Position numbers and translations under genes: made by a program
Origin: Microvenator marinus
GTDB taxonomy: Bacteria > Myxococcota_A > Bradymonadia > Bradymonadales > Bradymonadaceae
NCBI RefSeq assembly: GCF_007993755.1
Contig: NZ_CP042467.1
Coordinates: 3,992,001 to 4,056,000, forward strand
Direction: 5' to 3'
DNA length: 64,000 bases
Notes under the pieces: generated by a model
The model's input: the letters and a program-made list of their open reading frames with translations, nothing else
Database searches by the model: none
What the model was told of the DNA's origin: nothing
In this document: positions 39,229 through 47,973 of the stretch, piece by piece
How positions within the stretch are numbered: the stretch's first letter is position 1
How the letters are laid out: each line of letters begins with the position of its first letter

Positions 39229-40044
39229 ATGAGCCTGAGCGGTAAGACGATCTTTATTACGGGTGCAAGCCGAGGCATCGGACTGGCGATCGCCACCCGA
39301 GCCGCACAAGACGGTGCCAACATCGTCATCGCAGCTAAAACCGTGGAGCCCCACCCAAAGCTCGACGGCACCATCTACACCGCCGCAAAAGACGTCGAGC
39401 AGGCCGGAGGCCAAGCGCTCCCAGTGCAGGTAGACATCCGATACGAAGAACAGATTCAGGCCGCTGTGGATGCGGCCGTCGCCAAATTCGGTGGCATCGA
39501 CATCTGTATCAACAACGCGAGCGCCATCGACCTCCGCGGCACGCTCCAGGTGGACATGAAGCGCTACGACCTGATGCATTCCATCAATACTCGTGGCACC
39601 TTCCTGACCACCAAAATCTGTCTTCCGCACCTGCTTAAGGCCCAAAACCCGCACGTCCTCAACATCTCTCCGCCGCTCAATATGGAGCCCCGTTGGTTCG
39701 GCCCTCACGTGGCCTACACCATGGCAAAATACGGAATGAGCATGTGCGTTTTAGGAATGGCAGAGGAGTTCAACGGCAGAGTCGGCGTCAACGCACTATG
39801 GCCCAAGACCGTGATCGCCACGGCTGCCGTACAAAACCTACTCGGGGGCGACGAGGTCATCAAAGCCAGCCGTACCCCAGAAATCATGGCGGATGCCGCA
39901 TACCAAATCCTCACTCGCCCACAAGCCGAGTGTAATGGTAACTTTTTTGTAGACGAAGATGTGCTAAGGCAATCAGGTGTGGCCGACTTCGAGAAGTATC
40001 TCGTGACGCCAGGCACCGAGCCTTTACCAGACTTTTTTCTTTGA
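39229..40044 (+). CDS. HSDL2-like short-chain dehydrogenase
   Basis: 271 residues. The coenzyme motif is TGASRGIG. The catalytic YTMAK and the preceding NISPPLN, together with NIVIAAKTVEPHPKLDGTIY and VNALWPKT, closely match hydroxysteroid dehydrogenase-like 2 (HSDL2) proteins, which have the same N-terminal SDR domain. The sterol-carrier domain found at the C-terminus of animal HSDL2 is absent here. The physiological substrate is unknown. Confidence 0.85.
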   Translation: MSLSGKTIFITGASRGIGLAIATRAAQDGANIVIAAKTVEPHPKLDGTIYTAAKDVEQAGGQALPVQVDIRYEEQIQAAVDAAVAKFGGIDICINNASAIDLRGTLQVDMKRYDLMHSINTRGTFLTTKICLPHLLKAQNPHVLNISPPLNMEPRWFGPHVAYTMAKYGMSMCVLGMAEEFNGRVGVNALWPKTVIATAAVQNLLGGDEVIKASRTPEIMADAAYQILTRPQAECNGNFFVDEDVLRQSGVADFEKYLVTPGTEPLPDFFL

Positions 40045-40052
40045 GGTTGACG

Positions 40053-40955
40053 ATGAGGCGAGCATTTTTAGTTGGATTGATTGGAGCCGTTGCCATCGGC
40101 GGTTGTAAGAAGGACGAGCCCGAGACAAATAACTCGGCAACCAAAACCCCTGAGGTCCAGAAGGAAGCCCCGGCTCCTGAAGTCCAGGAACCCGCATTTA
40201 TCGGTGAAGAGCTCAGCAACAAGTCCGCGGAAGAACGCGTGAAAATGCTGACTTCAGGCGATGCGACTCAGTTCCGAGAGTCCGCGCTCTACCAGGTCAT
40301 GACTAGAGCCTCGCTCGTCCAAGACGAAGCCATGGAGCGCGCTGTCCTAGTCCACGGAGGCAACGCCCAAAAGCCCAATACCAAGCCTCTCTATATCGGG
40401 TATATGGGCGCACAAAATCTCATCTTCTTCTCCCTGAGAGAAGAACTTAGCATCCCCAATGTTTGCGGTGCTGAGTGCCGCGTCCCGTTCTACAACACGC
40501 TCCTCAAGCCTTTCTCCACTGAAGACGTCTTCAAGGGCGACGGTGCTCTCGATCCAAAGGCGCTCAAGAACACCATCGATGCACTCTACGTCAAGCCTGA
40601 CGCGAGCTTGCTCGGTGTCCAAGCCAAAGACGTCTATCCGGTGGTGCGTCCAATCGTCTACGAATGGGTCATGACTCACAAGGCCATCCGCACGCTTGGC
40701 AAAGACGAAGTGCTCGCAGAGTTCGAAGCTGAGAAGGCCAAGGGAGAGAGCCTGGTGCCGTTCTACAAAGACTTCGCCACCAAGAAGAACCTTGGCATGT
40801 TGGCCGGTCTCGATTCCAACCGCTCGCACTTCGCGCTCGCTGGATTCTGGATGAGGCGACTCGCCGACGGCTCCGAGCCGGTGCTCGATGCGGCCCTCAA
40901 AATCATGCTCAAAGATTACGACCAAGAACTTCTCGACGATTCCATGAAGAAGTGA
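40053..40955 (+). CDS. Lipoprotein of unknown function
   Basis: 300 residues. Start ATG 40053 gives a signal ending in AIGGC. The N-terminal part has a short Thr/Asn/Pro/Glu linker. The helical C-terminal part (SNKSAEERVKMLTSGDATQF and later NTIDALYVKPDASLLG) has no recognised family. It overlaps the SDR gene by TTG-type context or starts 8 bases after it; here the ATG start is preferred. It is followed immediately by the lipase gene. Confidence 0.6.
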   Translation: MRRAFLVGLIGAVAIGGCKKDEPETNNSATKTPEVQKEAPAPEVQEPAFIGEELSNKSAEERVKMLTSGDATQFRESALYQVMTRASLVQDEAMERAVLVHGGNAQKPNTKPLYIGYMGAQNLIFFSLREELSIPNVCGAECRVPFYNTLLKPFSTEDVFKGDGALDPKALKNTIDALYVKPDASLLGVQAKDVYPVVRPIVYEWVMTHKAIRTLGKDEVLAEFEAEKAKGESLVPFYKDFATKKNLGMLAGLDSNRSHFALAGFWMRRLADGSEPVLDAALKIMLKDYDQELLDDSMKK

Positions 40956-42097
40956 TGCGAAAGGCAGATATCTTCCTCGTCCCGGGATTCTTCGGGTTCG
41001 CAAATGTGGGCGGAATCACCTACTTCCACCACGTGCGTGAATGTCTCGAACGCCACCTCAATCAAGAGGGCATTCAGGCGAATATTCACGCAGTGGCCAC
41101 CTTGCCTACATCGAGTATCGAGCGGCGTGCCGCCAAACTCCTCGAGGCCGTCCAGGCCAATGATTCCGGTGGCGAGCTGCATATCGTCGGCCACTCAACC
41201 GGTGGCGTGGATGCAAGGCTTTTGGTTTCACCTGCGGACTTGCCAGGCGTGGACCTTGATGCGCGCGAGTCCACCCTGGAGCGCGTAAAATCAGTGGTTT
41301 CCGTGTGTTCGCCCCATCGCGGCACACCGATGGCCAATTTCTTCGACTCCGTCTCCGGCCATCACCTCCTCTATCTGATGAGCCTCACCACCATCTACAC
41401 CATGCAATTTGGCAAATTGCCACTTGGTGCCTTGATTGCTCTGGGGGGCATCCTCACAAAACTCGACGACGTGGTGGGCTTTGATAACACCATCATCGAC
41501 CAGATCTACGACGGCCTCCTCGACGATTTTGACGCCGAAAAACAGGCCAAAATCCGCGGGTTCCTAAAGCTCATCTTAGACGACAGAACCCTGATCTCAG
41601 ACCTGCGCCCAGAGAATATGGCCGCCTTTAACGACCGGGTTCTGAATCGTTTTGAGACCCGTTATGGCTGCGTCATCATGGCCGCGCCCAAGCCCGGCTT
41701 AAGCTCGCTCAGACACGTCGGCTGGCATCCCTACGCCCTCGCAACCCACGCCCTCTACACCGCCATGTACACGCTCGCGAGCCGCGGATTTGATGACGTT
41801 CGGCTCCCAGAAGACCACGACTACGCCATGGAAGCCGCCTACGGCACGCGGCCCACGCCTCGCTTCACAGACGGCGTAGTGCCAACTCTCTCGCATCCGT
41901 GGGGCGAAGTCATCTACGTAGGGCAGGGCGACCACCTGGACGTTTGCGGGCATTTTGACGCGGTTGAACACCATCCGCCACATATCGACTGGCTAAAGTC
42001 GAGCTCGGAGTTTACCCGTGTGGAGTTCGAGGACCTCTGGACCCGTGTTGCGGCTTTCATCGCGGATTCCGGTCGCGCTGGTACCGGCTTCGCCTGA
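40955..42097 (+). CDS. Lipase/esterase-like alpha/beta hydrolase
   Basis: 380 residues. The nucleophile elbow is GHSTGG. Other family features are the oxyanion-region DIFLVPGFFGFANVGG, SVCSPHRGTPMA, a likely catalytic Asp in FTDGVVPTLSH and His in GQGDHLDVCGH. It resembles triacylglycerol lipase or esterase EstA-type proteins. No signal peptide is seen, so it is probably cytoplasmic or exported by an unusual route. It overlaps the lipoprotein stop (TGATG). Confidence 0.8.
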   Translation: MRKADIFLVPGFFGFANVGGITYFHHVRECLERHLNQEGIQANIHAVATLPTSSIERRAAKLLEAVQANDSGGELHIVGHSTGGVDARLLVSPADLPGVDLDARESTLERVKSVVSVCSPHRGTPMANFFDSVSGHHLLYLMSLTTIYTMQFGKLPLGALIALGGILTKLDDVVGFDNTIIDQIYDGLLDDFDAEKQAKIRGFLKLILDDRTLISDLRPENMAAFNDRVLNRFETRYGCVIMAAPKPGLSSLRHVGWHPYALATHALYTAMYTLASRGFDDVRLPEDHDYAMEAAYGTRPTPRFTDGVVPTLSHPWGEVIYVGQGDHLDVCGHFDAVEHHPPHIDWLKSSSEFTRVEFEDLWTRVAAFIADSGRAGTGFA

Positions 42098-43038
42098 TGA
42101 AACTCAGAGCCCGCATCTCCCTCGTCCTATTGCTCTTGACCCCGCTCGCCAGCGCCGAACCCAAACCAAAGCCCGCTGAGATTCGAATCGTGTTCCTCGG
42201 TGACATCATTCCTCACGCCAAGGTGCAACGCCGGGTCTTTGCGGATGACGTCAGAATCCACGCGGACATCAAACCGCATCTTGACGCCGCCGATTTCGTA
42301 GTGGCGAATCTCGAAACACCAGTGGCTCAAGGCCTGGCAATCGACGGCAAAATCCGTCAGGATCCCGCTCATTTTGACGGCGAGGTGTATACGGATTTCC
42401 CAAGATTCAACGCACACCCAAAGCTGCTCGCGGAACTAAAATTACTCGGAATCGACCTCCTCGGCGTAGCCAATAACCACGCCCTCGATCGCGGCGAACT
42501 CGGCCTTGAAATGACCCTGGATGCCATAAAGAAGGCCGGCATGTATCATGCCGGACACACAGCGCATAGCCCCCTACACATCCAGAAAATCAACGGTGCC
42601 AACTTCGCCTTTTACGCCTGTGTTTTCCGCAATCTATACCCATCTAGACCGGAGCCACGCGGCATTGAAATCTGTACCGACCTCGGCCTGCAGCGCGCCT
42701 CAAAGGCCGCCAAGACGCATGATGCCGCCTTGATCGTGTTTCCCCATTGGGGCGCCGAGAACACCGAGAAGCCCACCTACGAGCAACGGAAATTTGCCAA
42801 GAAAGCGCTGGAGGTCGCCACCGCAGTGGTGGGACATCATCCACACGTCGTGCAACCGTCCGAAACAAAAGACGGCAGGCACCTGACCTATTCGCTCGGA
42901 AACTTCATCAGCAACCAGCAGCGCTCCGCTCAGAAAAATGGTCTGGTATTGACCCTCCTCTTTGCGCCCGATCCTAATGGTCCGCCAGGTCTCTTGCGCG
43001 CCTCTTATCAGGGAACTCGCGCAACGCCTGGGCTGTGA
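42097..43038 (+). CDS. CapA-family metallophosphoesterase-like protein
   Basis: 313 residues. A signal peptide ends near LASAE. The family segments are FLGDIIPH, DFVVANLETPVAQG, GVANNHALDRGELG, FPHWGAENTEKPT and VVGHHPHVVQPSE. This matches PgsA/CapA proteins, secreted or membrane-linked and associated with poly-gamma-glutamate or capsule formation in some bacteria; many have unknown substrates. It starts at the lipase stop. Its last 65 bases overlap the convergent DUF4143 ATPase gene. Confidence 0.85.
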   Translation: MKLRARISLVLLLLTPLASAEPKPKPAEIRIVFLGDIIPHAKVQRRVFADDVRIHADIKPHLDAADFVVANLETPVAQGLAIDGKIRQDPAHFDGEVYTDFPRFNAHPKLLAELKLLGIDLLGVANNHALDRGELGLEMTLDAIKKAGMYHAGHTAHSPLHIQKINGANFAFYACVFRNLYPSRPEPRGIEICTDLGLQRASKAAKTHDAALIVFPHWGAENTEKPTYEQRKFAKKALEVATAVVGHHPHVVQPSETKDGRHLTYSLGNFISNQQRSAQKNGLVLTLLFAPDPNGPPGLLRASYQGTRATPGL

Positions 43039-44146
43039 TGTTCTCGGCCAATGGAAATGTCGCCTCACCCGCATGAACAACCGTGAGGTGCCTGAGCTGC
43101 AGGTCGTCAATCGCAATATGCATTGACTTCGATGTAGACGGGCTGTCTGAGCGTTTGAATTCATAGCCCAAACGCTCTTCTCCGCGCACCAAAAGAAGGT
43201 CCAACTCGGCACCGGCATGGGTGGCCCAAAAGTAGGCCTGATGCCTCGGAAATGCCCGCAATACCTCCATCAAAGCAAACCCCTCCCAAGATGCACCGAG
43301 CTTGGGGTGGCGTTGCAATCCAACCCAGGTGTCGATACCCATGAGTGAATGGAAAATCCCCGAATCTGTCATATAGAGCTTCGGTGACTTCACCTGTCGT
43401 TTCGAGATATTTTCGAACCAGGGTTGAAGCAAACGAACCATGAAGGTCGATTCAAGGATGTCGATGTAGCTACGAACCGTGTTATCGGCAAGCCCCAACG
43501 AGCGGCCTAACTCCGAATAGTTCAGCGTCTGGCCGTGATAGTGCGCCAGCATCGCCCAGAAACGGCTGATGGTCGCCGAGGATTGCGTAAAGCCCAACTG
43601 CGGAAGGTCGCGCTGAACAAAAGTCTGAATGAACTGTTCTCGCCACTCCGCACTGGCGTCATCATCCGAGGCCAATGTTGAACGTGGGAATCCACCGCGC
43701 AGCCAAAGATCCTCCAAGCGAGACTCGCCAACTTCTGCCAGAGAAAATCCCCGGAGCTGATGGAACGCGATTCGGCCAGCCAGAGACTCAGACCCATCCT
43801 GAATCAGGGCCGGTGAGGCGCTGCCCAGAACCAAGAATCGCGCGTTGCTAGACGTGCGATCAGCGAGCACCCGAAGCAAAGGAAACAAGTCGGGCTTGAG
43901 TTGAATCTCGTCAATGATTACGAGACCCTCGAGTGGACGAAGAGCGAGGCTTGGTTCCGCCAGCCGAGCCATATCGCGCGGGTCCTCCAAGTCAAAATGA
44001 TGCCATTGGGTTTGCAGTTCAGCGATTTGAAGCGCGAGAGTCGTTTTCCCAACTTGCCGTGGCCCAATCAACGCGACAACTGGGAACTGCTCCAGCAACT
44101 GTTTCACCCGCAAGAATTCTTGATGGCGGTTGATATGCGCAGTCAT
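42974..44146 (-). CDS. AAA ATPase with DUF4143 domain
   Basis: 390 residues. Walker A is GPRQVGKTT (28-36) and Walker B is around VIIDEIQL. The C-terminal domain matches DUF4143 (GRIAFHQLRGFSLAEVG, LYMTDSGIFHSLMG, AGAELDLLLVRGEERLGYEFKRS). Such genes are highly mobile and of unclear function. It marks the boundary where the conserved gene style gives way to accessory genes. Its 3' end overlaps capA by 65 bases. Confidence 0.88.
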   Translation of the reverse strand: MTAHINRHQEFLRVKQLLEQFPVVALIGPRQVGKTTLALQIAELQTQWHHFDLEDPRDMARLAEPSLALRPLEGLVIIDEIQLKPDLFPLLRVLADRTSSNARFLVLGSASPALIQDGSESLAGRIAFHQLRGFSLAEVGESRLEDLWLRGGFPRSTLASDDDASAEWREQFIQTFVQRDLPQLGFTQSSATISRFWAMLAHYHGQTLNYSELGRSLGLADNTVRSYIDILESTFMVRLLQPWFENISKRQVKSPKLYMTDSGIFHSLMGIDTWVGLQRHPKLGASWEGFALMEVLRAFPRHQAYFWATHAGAELDLLLVRGEERLGYEFKRSDSPSTSKSMHIAIDDLQLRHLTVVHAGEATFPLAENITAQALREFPDKRRARDLADH

Positions 44147-44169
44147 TCTTGAAAACTCGAAGTGAGGCT

Positions 44170-44249
44170 TCGATATTTCTAGGTTAATCCCGAAAAAGCG
44201 TCAAGTTCCTTGAAAAATCGATCTATGACATCGAAATTTCTAGGATGAT
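44170..44249. repeat. Imperfect direct repeat around TTTCTAGG
   Basis: TCGATATTTCTAGGTTAAT (44170-44188) and TCGAAATTTCTAGGATGAT (44231-44249) agree at most positions and are 61 bases apart. They lie just upstream of the DUF4143 gene and at the broken 5' end of the lipoprotein relic. They might be operators, or marks of a recombination that fused unrelated sequences. Confidence 0.35.
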
Positions 44250-44905
44250 TTGGGCCTGTGGCGGCGACACGGTTGTAGACCCAAACGACGAGATGGATGC
44301 GAGCTCCAATAATGCTGGTGATATGGGTGCCACGGACTTGGTCGATGGTGAACATCACGGACGACAAACAAGGTTTCTCGCTCCCTGTCGTGCCCGTCGA
44401 GAACTATTTCTACGAGGTGTCGCTCGATACGAACAACGACGGGAACGGCGACTCAGATATCGACCCAAGCTGGGTGATCGACTTTGGCGATCTGACCGTG
44501 AGCAATCGCTGGGGTGAGGAGTTCCTCCACCTGGATGTCCGCGGCCGAAATTGCGACGATGAGGGGGCCAACACAATCTCGTCGTTGCACGACCGACGAT
44601 TCTACGCAGGCGGGGATTTCCCCGACGAAATGTGGGGACGCGGCGCCTGCAGCCCGGCCGGGAACAAGCATGCAAAAACGCCTGCCGTGACGTGCAACAC
44701 GGTGCCCAACCTGACAGAGGCCTGGAGCGATTACCCGTACTCAAGCTGGGTAGCCGAGTTCGACGCGCGCTGCGCGGATTGCGGAGAAAACGGTGCCTGC
44801 GCGGGTCGCTACCTGGGCGGAGGTTCCCCAGTGTTGGAGGCGTACCAATGTGTCTGTAAACCGGGCTGGGGCGGTGCGGCTTGCAACACGCCGGTCAGCG
44901 AATGA
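44245..44905 (+). pseudogene. Frameshifted lipoprotein relic with EGF-like C-terminus
   Basis: Two frames together read like one secreted protein. The first frame reads IWACGGDTVVDPNDEMDASSNNAGD from 44245, with a lipobox-like Cys but no proper signal sequence or strong start. Near 44345 the reading moves to another frame that continues to 44905 with LDTNNDGNGDSDIDPSWVIDFG, LHLDVRGRNCDDEG, AWSDYPYSSWVAEFDARCADCG and a cysteine-rich end CVCKPGWGGAAC resembling an EGF-like module. The 5' end is missing and the frame is broken. It was probably a surface lipoprotein. Confidence 0.6.
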
Positions 44906-44912
44906 CCCCGTA

Positions 44913-45194
44913 TCACTTTCCGCCAACATATCTGAAAACAGAAGCCAACCAGACCAAGCCGTAACGAACCGGAGCATCCGTTCCGTCTGCCATGCGGTTC
45001 ACCGCCTCCCAATCCTCCTCCAAATTACCAAGAGTCAAATCAGTGGGTTCAGCGTACGCATTGTACCGTTGAATGTTTGGCACGTCCCAATAGAGAGGCC
45101 ATTCAACCTCTATTTCTTCGTTCCCAATTTCACTCTCGAGAGCTTCAAACAAAGAGAGAGACAGAGTTCTCAATTCTTCGATCGTAACCTTCAT
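44913..45194 (-). CDS. Small acidic protein, immunity-like, unrecognised
   Basis: 93 residues. The pattern LRTLSLSLFEALE, then EWPLYWDVPNIQRYNAY, LGNLEEDW and YGLVWLASVFRYVG looks like a widespread family of small soluble proteins found in immunity-gene clusters, but I cannot name it. It starts one base after the stop of the neighbouring 171-residue gene, so the two are co-transcribed. It is the last gene of the minus-strand array. Confidence 0.6.
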   Translation of the reverse strand: MKVTIEELRTLSLSLFEALESEIGNEEIEVEWPLYWDVPNIQRYNAYAEPTDLTLGNLEEDWEAVNRMADGTDAPVRYGLVWLASVFRYVGGK

Positions 45195-45195
45195 T

Positions 45196-45711
45196 TCAGA
45201 CTCCTATCTGGCTGCGCGATCGCAGTTTGTCCCGCAACATATCGATTTCGCGGCTTGATAGCCCAATCAATTCCGCATGGAGGTCTGCAAGACAATGAAA
45301 TCCAGCGTGATCTGAGTAGGCGGCGTAGACATCTCCAGGCGAGGTATCAGACACGATGACATCGATCGATTGAGTACAATCTTCACCGCCACACCAAGCA
45401 ATCTCAGCCCCGCGTGCGGTGAACCACCTTAAGGAGTGCTCGACATTCTTCAGCCACCGTGTCGAATCTACACGCTCAAACCTAACTTCAATCGCGAGAT
45501 TCGCATTGTTAGCGCCTTCCCAATACCTGGGAAGAATCTCTACCAATCCGTCCGACCAGATCTCTCGGAAGGTCCCGATTTCATCGACTATTGAGACGTC
45601 GAAACCCTCCACCCAATACCCATAAAAGATGAGTCCAAAGACTTCCTCGAACGGATTCCCTGCTTCACCGCTAAATCTCCACATGATGTATAGGCCATCA
45701 ATCGTCTTCAT
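45196..45711 (-). CDS. Hypothetical soluble protein in immunity array
   Basis: 171 residues with no signal peptide or membrane segment. It is rich in aromatic and acidic residues (GYWVEGFDVSIVDEIGTFREIW, SLRWFTARGAEIAWCGGEDC, SDHAGFHCLADLHAELIGLSSREI). The size, acidic character and neighbours fit an immunity-type protein, but no known family was identified. Confidence 0.55.
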   Translation of the reverse strand: MKTIDGLYIMWRFSGEAGNPFEEVFGLIFYGYWVEGFDVSIVDEIGTFREIWSDGLVEILPRYWEGANNANLAIEVRFERVDSTRWLKNVEHSLRWFTARGAEIAWCGGEDCTQSIDVIVSDTSPGDVYAAYSDHAGFHCLADLHAELIGLSSREIDMLRDKLRSRSQIGV

Positions 45712-45809
45712 GGCTGTATTCTACAAACTCGGCATGCTTCCAAATTATCTTCTTTGCCTCAGTTGCCGCCGCAACGACCAGCATCCATTTCTAGATTCAC
45801 CATGTCTTC

Positions 45810-46469
45810 CTATTCTGATCTAAGCCTAGGGCTGCGCATCATTTCAATTGGTATCTCAAGTGACTTAAACTCGTCTCGCCAGGTATCCGATAGGTTTTGG
45901 GCCAGCTCACTTATGGCTATTGCATCGACCTCACGATTGCAGGCGAAAACGACATCGAGGCGAGTCGAAACCCAATCTCTTTCGTCGTTTGGATCAAACG
46001 TGGGGTCGAGTTCCTCCCCAACCAAGAGTTCTTTGGAAACGCCGACAATTATGTCCAGCACCATTTCGAACGCCAAAGGTTCTCTGGTCAGGAAGGCCTC
46101 GGGTTGGAACCAAGACAGCACATGTTGCTTTCCTGCGTAGCCTCCCCAGCCAAATGTGCGAATCAAGTCGATCAGGGCATCTGGATTGGCTCCGAATTGG
46201 TTGACCAACGGCGCCGCCTTGAAAACCTCCTCGTAGAATCTCGCAAGGCTTGTGGTTTCTCTGCCGTCTATCAGCGGTTTGAGCGCCACCTTTGGAAACT
46301 GCGTTCCCACAAAATCCTCAAGCTGATGAAGACTCCTAACGTCGTACAAGATGTGAATCCAGGGTGCTTCCAATCCGCCTACCTCCGCCTTTTTACGTCC
46401 ACGTGGACATGCATCGCAAACATACTCATCATCTTGAAGACCTAGGCGTGCCCTTAATCTTCTGTGCAA
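45810..46469 (-). CDS. Barstar-like immunity protein
   Basis: 219 residues from a TTG start, so the N-terminus is uncertain. The central region LIDGRETTSLARFYEEVFKAAPL followed by QFGANPDALIDLI matches the barstar fold signature (DG, then a helix, then FG-x-N-x-DAL). Barstar-type proteins inhibit ribonuclease toxins of the barnase type. The N-terminal CDACPRGRKK has a cysteine pair. The upstream DNA (46470-46948) is frame-broken and may once have belonged to this or a neighbouring gene. Confidence 0.6.
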   Translation of the reverse strand: MHRRLRARLGLQDDEYVCDACPRGRKKAEVGGLEAPWIHILYDVRSLHQLEDFVGTQFPKVALKPLIDGRETTSLARFYEEVFKAAPLVNQFGANPDALIDLIRTFGWGGYAGKQHVLSWFQPEAFLTREPLAFEMVLDIIVGVSKELLVGEELDPTFDPNDERDWVSTRLDVVFACNREVDAIAISELAQNLSDTWRDEFKSLEIPIEMMRSPRLRSE

Positions 46470-46948
46470 CCGAGCAACTTTCCGACAAGATCGACGTAGT
46501 GGAAAAGATCAACTCCAAAAACATCATACTCGACGAGAATCCCAAAGTAACTTTGGACACCTCTAAGATGGGCGTCCAGCGATACCTTCAGCGAGAGTCC
46601 AAGTACATGACGCTCAAACTTGGAGGGCTAGAACTTCAATCTCTTGCGGCGAAAATTCTACTATCAGAGGCACGTCAGACGAGGGAAGCTCTTGGTTCTC
46701 CTTGCCAGTTGCCAACGACAAGAGTTTTGATGCTAAGGCCCATCTTCCTCGAAGCCAATGGACACGGTACGGCGTCCGAACTCACGCGTAGGACTGGACC
46801 AGCCGCCAAACTTCTTAAGCAGGTCATCGACATCGGTCGGACAAACTGGGAAGAGTTGAGGGTTGGAGATTTCGTAGTCGAAGTGCATTTTTACGAATGC
46901 CAATCCAGCGCTGCAAAGCCGGATGTCTTCGGGCGAAAGGAGAGTCAT
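46454..46948 (-). pseudogene. Frame-broken coding remnant upstream of barstar-like gene
   Basis: Three minus-strand frame pieces read as protein-like but are broken by shifts. Piece one (46948 to 46733) starts MTLLSPEDIRLCSAGLAFVK and ends GFEEDGP. Piece two contains RWALASKLLSLATGKEN and VPLIVEFSPQEIEVL. Piece three contains LGLSLKVSLDAHLRGVQ and VDLVGKLLGCTED, ending at 46454. Together they suggest one or two decayed genes. A plus-strand open frame across the same region is possible but less natural. No family is recognised. Confidence 0.4.
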
Positions 46949-46975
46949 CAGGTGCCTTCGTCTGGAGCATCGGCA

Positions 46976-47434
46976 CTACGTGCTTCCTTCACAACCAGCC
47001 AAGTTTGCAACCAGGACCCGATTGCAAAGTTCAAAAACACACGGCACACATAGAGAAAGTGCAAGACCAACATGAAAGCCTTCTCGACTCGCCGTGCGTA
47101 CGCTCTGGTTTGACATCAGTGTCAACATATACATGTCTGAGCTCGACATCGTGATGGGCACCAACCCACAACTTGTTGACGTGTGAGCAGCGAGTTTACT
47201 GGATAGGGTGAGAAACACCTCAGGGGTCGCGCTCTCCGGGCGAGCGCCCGTGGTCATTAAGAACTCATAGCGCGTTCCTGAGTCGGCGAGGCTCAGGCTT
47301 AAATACCGAGCCCATAGTTCTATCACCTTCCACAACGACCATTCCAAAACTACTCGCACATTCGACCTTGGTTCTGACATCCAAAACCGACGAACGCTCC
47401 GAAGCATATCTTCATCATCCAAATGGCTCACCAT
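46976..47434 (-). CDS. Hypothetical protein, possibly frameshifted at its end
   Basis: 152 residues. The first ~80 residues (LDDEDMLRSVRRFWMSEPRSNVRVVLEWSLWKVIELWARYLSLSLADSG) look like a normal soluble protein; the last ~70 are Ser/Thr/Cys-rich and less natural, so the frame may be shifted near residue 80. The start overlaps the stop of the 181-residue gene upstream by 7 bases, indicating co-transcription. Confidence 0.45.
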   Translation of the reverse strand: MVSHLDDEDMLRSVRRFWMSEPRSNVRVVLEWSLWKVIELWARYLSLSLADSGTRYEFLMTTGARPESATPEVFLTLSSKLAAHTSTSCGLVPITMSSSDMYMLTLMSNQSVRTASREGFHVGLALSLCVPCVFELCNRVLVANLAGCEGST

Positions 47435-47973
47435 TGGTCGATCTCTGCTTCGACGATTTTGGCTACTATTTCTGACATGGATTTGCGACTTTCTTCCGAC
47501 CGTTTACGCAGTTTGGAATATCGTTCATGATCCAACGATAGGCTGATTTGTTTTTTGCGCGTTGGTGATTCGAACTCCAGCCAAAGCGCATGAATGGCTC
47601 CACTATCGAAGAAGTCGATCACAATGCCTTTTTCTGTCGTGATTGTGTTTTCACCATCAATTGAAAAGCCTAAGGCCTTGGCGCGCAATCCTTCTATCAC
47701 CTCCGTCATCGTTATTCCTGATTGGAAGAACCACAAGTCAATGCGGGGGAATTCCATGTGAAAGTGGTCAACGTAAATCAGTTTGGTTTTGCCCTCTTGA
47801 GAAAAGTGAAACTCCACGGGCCCGTAGCGCCAGAGTAAATTTGAGTTCTTACCCACACCCTGGTCGTCGGGGGGGCCCAAAATCGCTCGTACTTTCTCAC
47901 GGTGAGGAACTGATCCCAAAACCGAGAACTCGCCCAAAGTTAAGAACTCCTCCAAGTTGAGCGTCATTGTCAT
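47428..47973 (-). CDS. Immunity-like protein with C-terminal ribbon-helix-helix motif
   Basis: 181 residues. The N-terminal ~130 residues (FSVLGSVPHREKVRAILGPPDD, LLWRYGPVEFHFS, IDLWFFQSGITMTEVIEGL) look like a beta-rich immunity-type domain. The last ~40 residues (KQISLSLDHERYSKLRKRSEES, then SMSEIVAKIVEAEI) match a CopG/Arc-type ribbon-helix-helix. The fusion could let the protein also bind DNA and regulate the array. Its start overlaps the A1 lipoprotein stop by 4 bases. Confidence 0.6.
   Translation of the reverse strand: MTMTLNLEEFLTLGEFSVLGSVPHREKVRAILGPPDDQGVGKNSNLLWRYGPVEFHFSQEGKTKLIYVDHFHMEFPRIDLWFFQSGITMTEVIEGLRAKALGFSIDGENTITTEKGIVIDFFDSGAIHALWLEFESPTRKKQISLSLDHERYSKLRKRSEESRKSMSEIVAKIVEAEIDQW

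Noticed and set aside
42700-43218. Minus-strand frame across the end of the CapA gene
   Set aside because: Out of frame with the DUF4143 ATPase and antisense to conserved CapA motifs.
46364-47053. Plus-strand open frame of 229 codons
   Set aside because: It overlaps the barstar-like gene start and reads less like a protein than the minus-strand pieces; kept only as an alternative to the decayed-gene reading.
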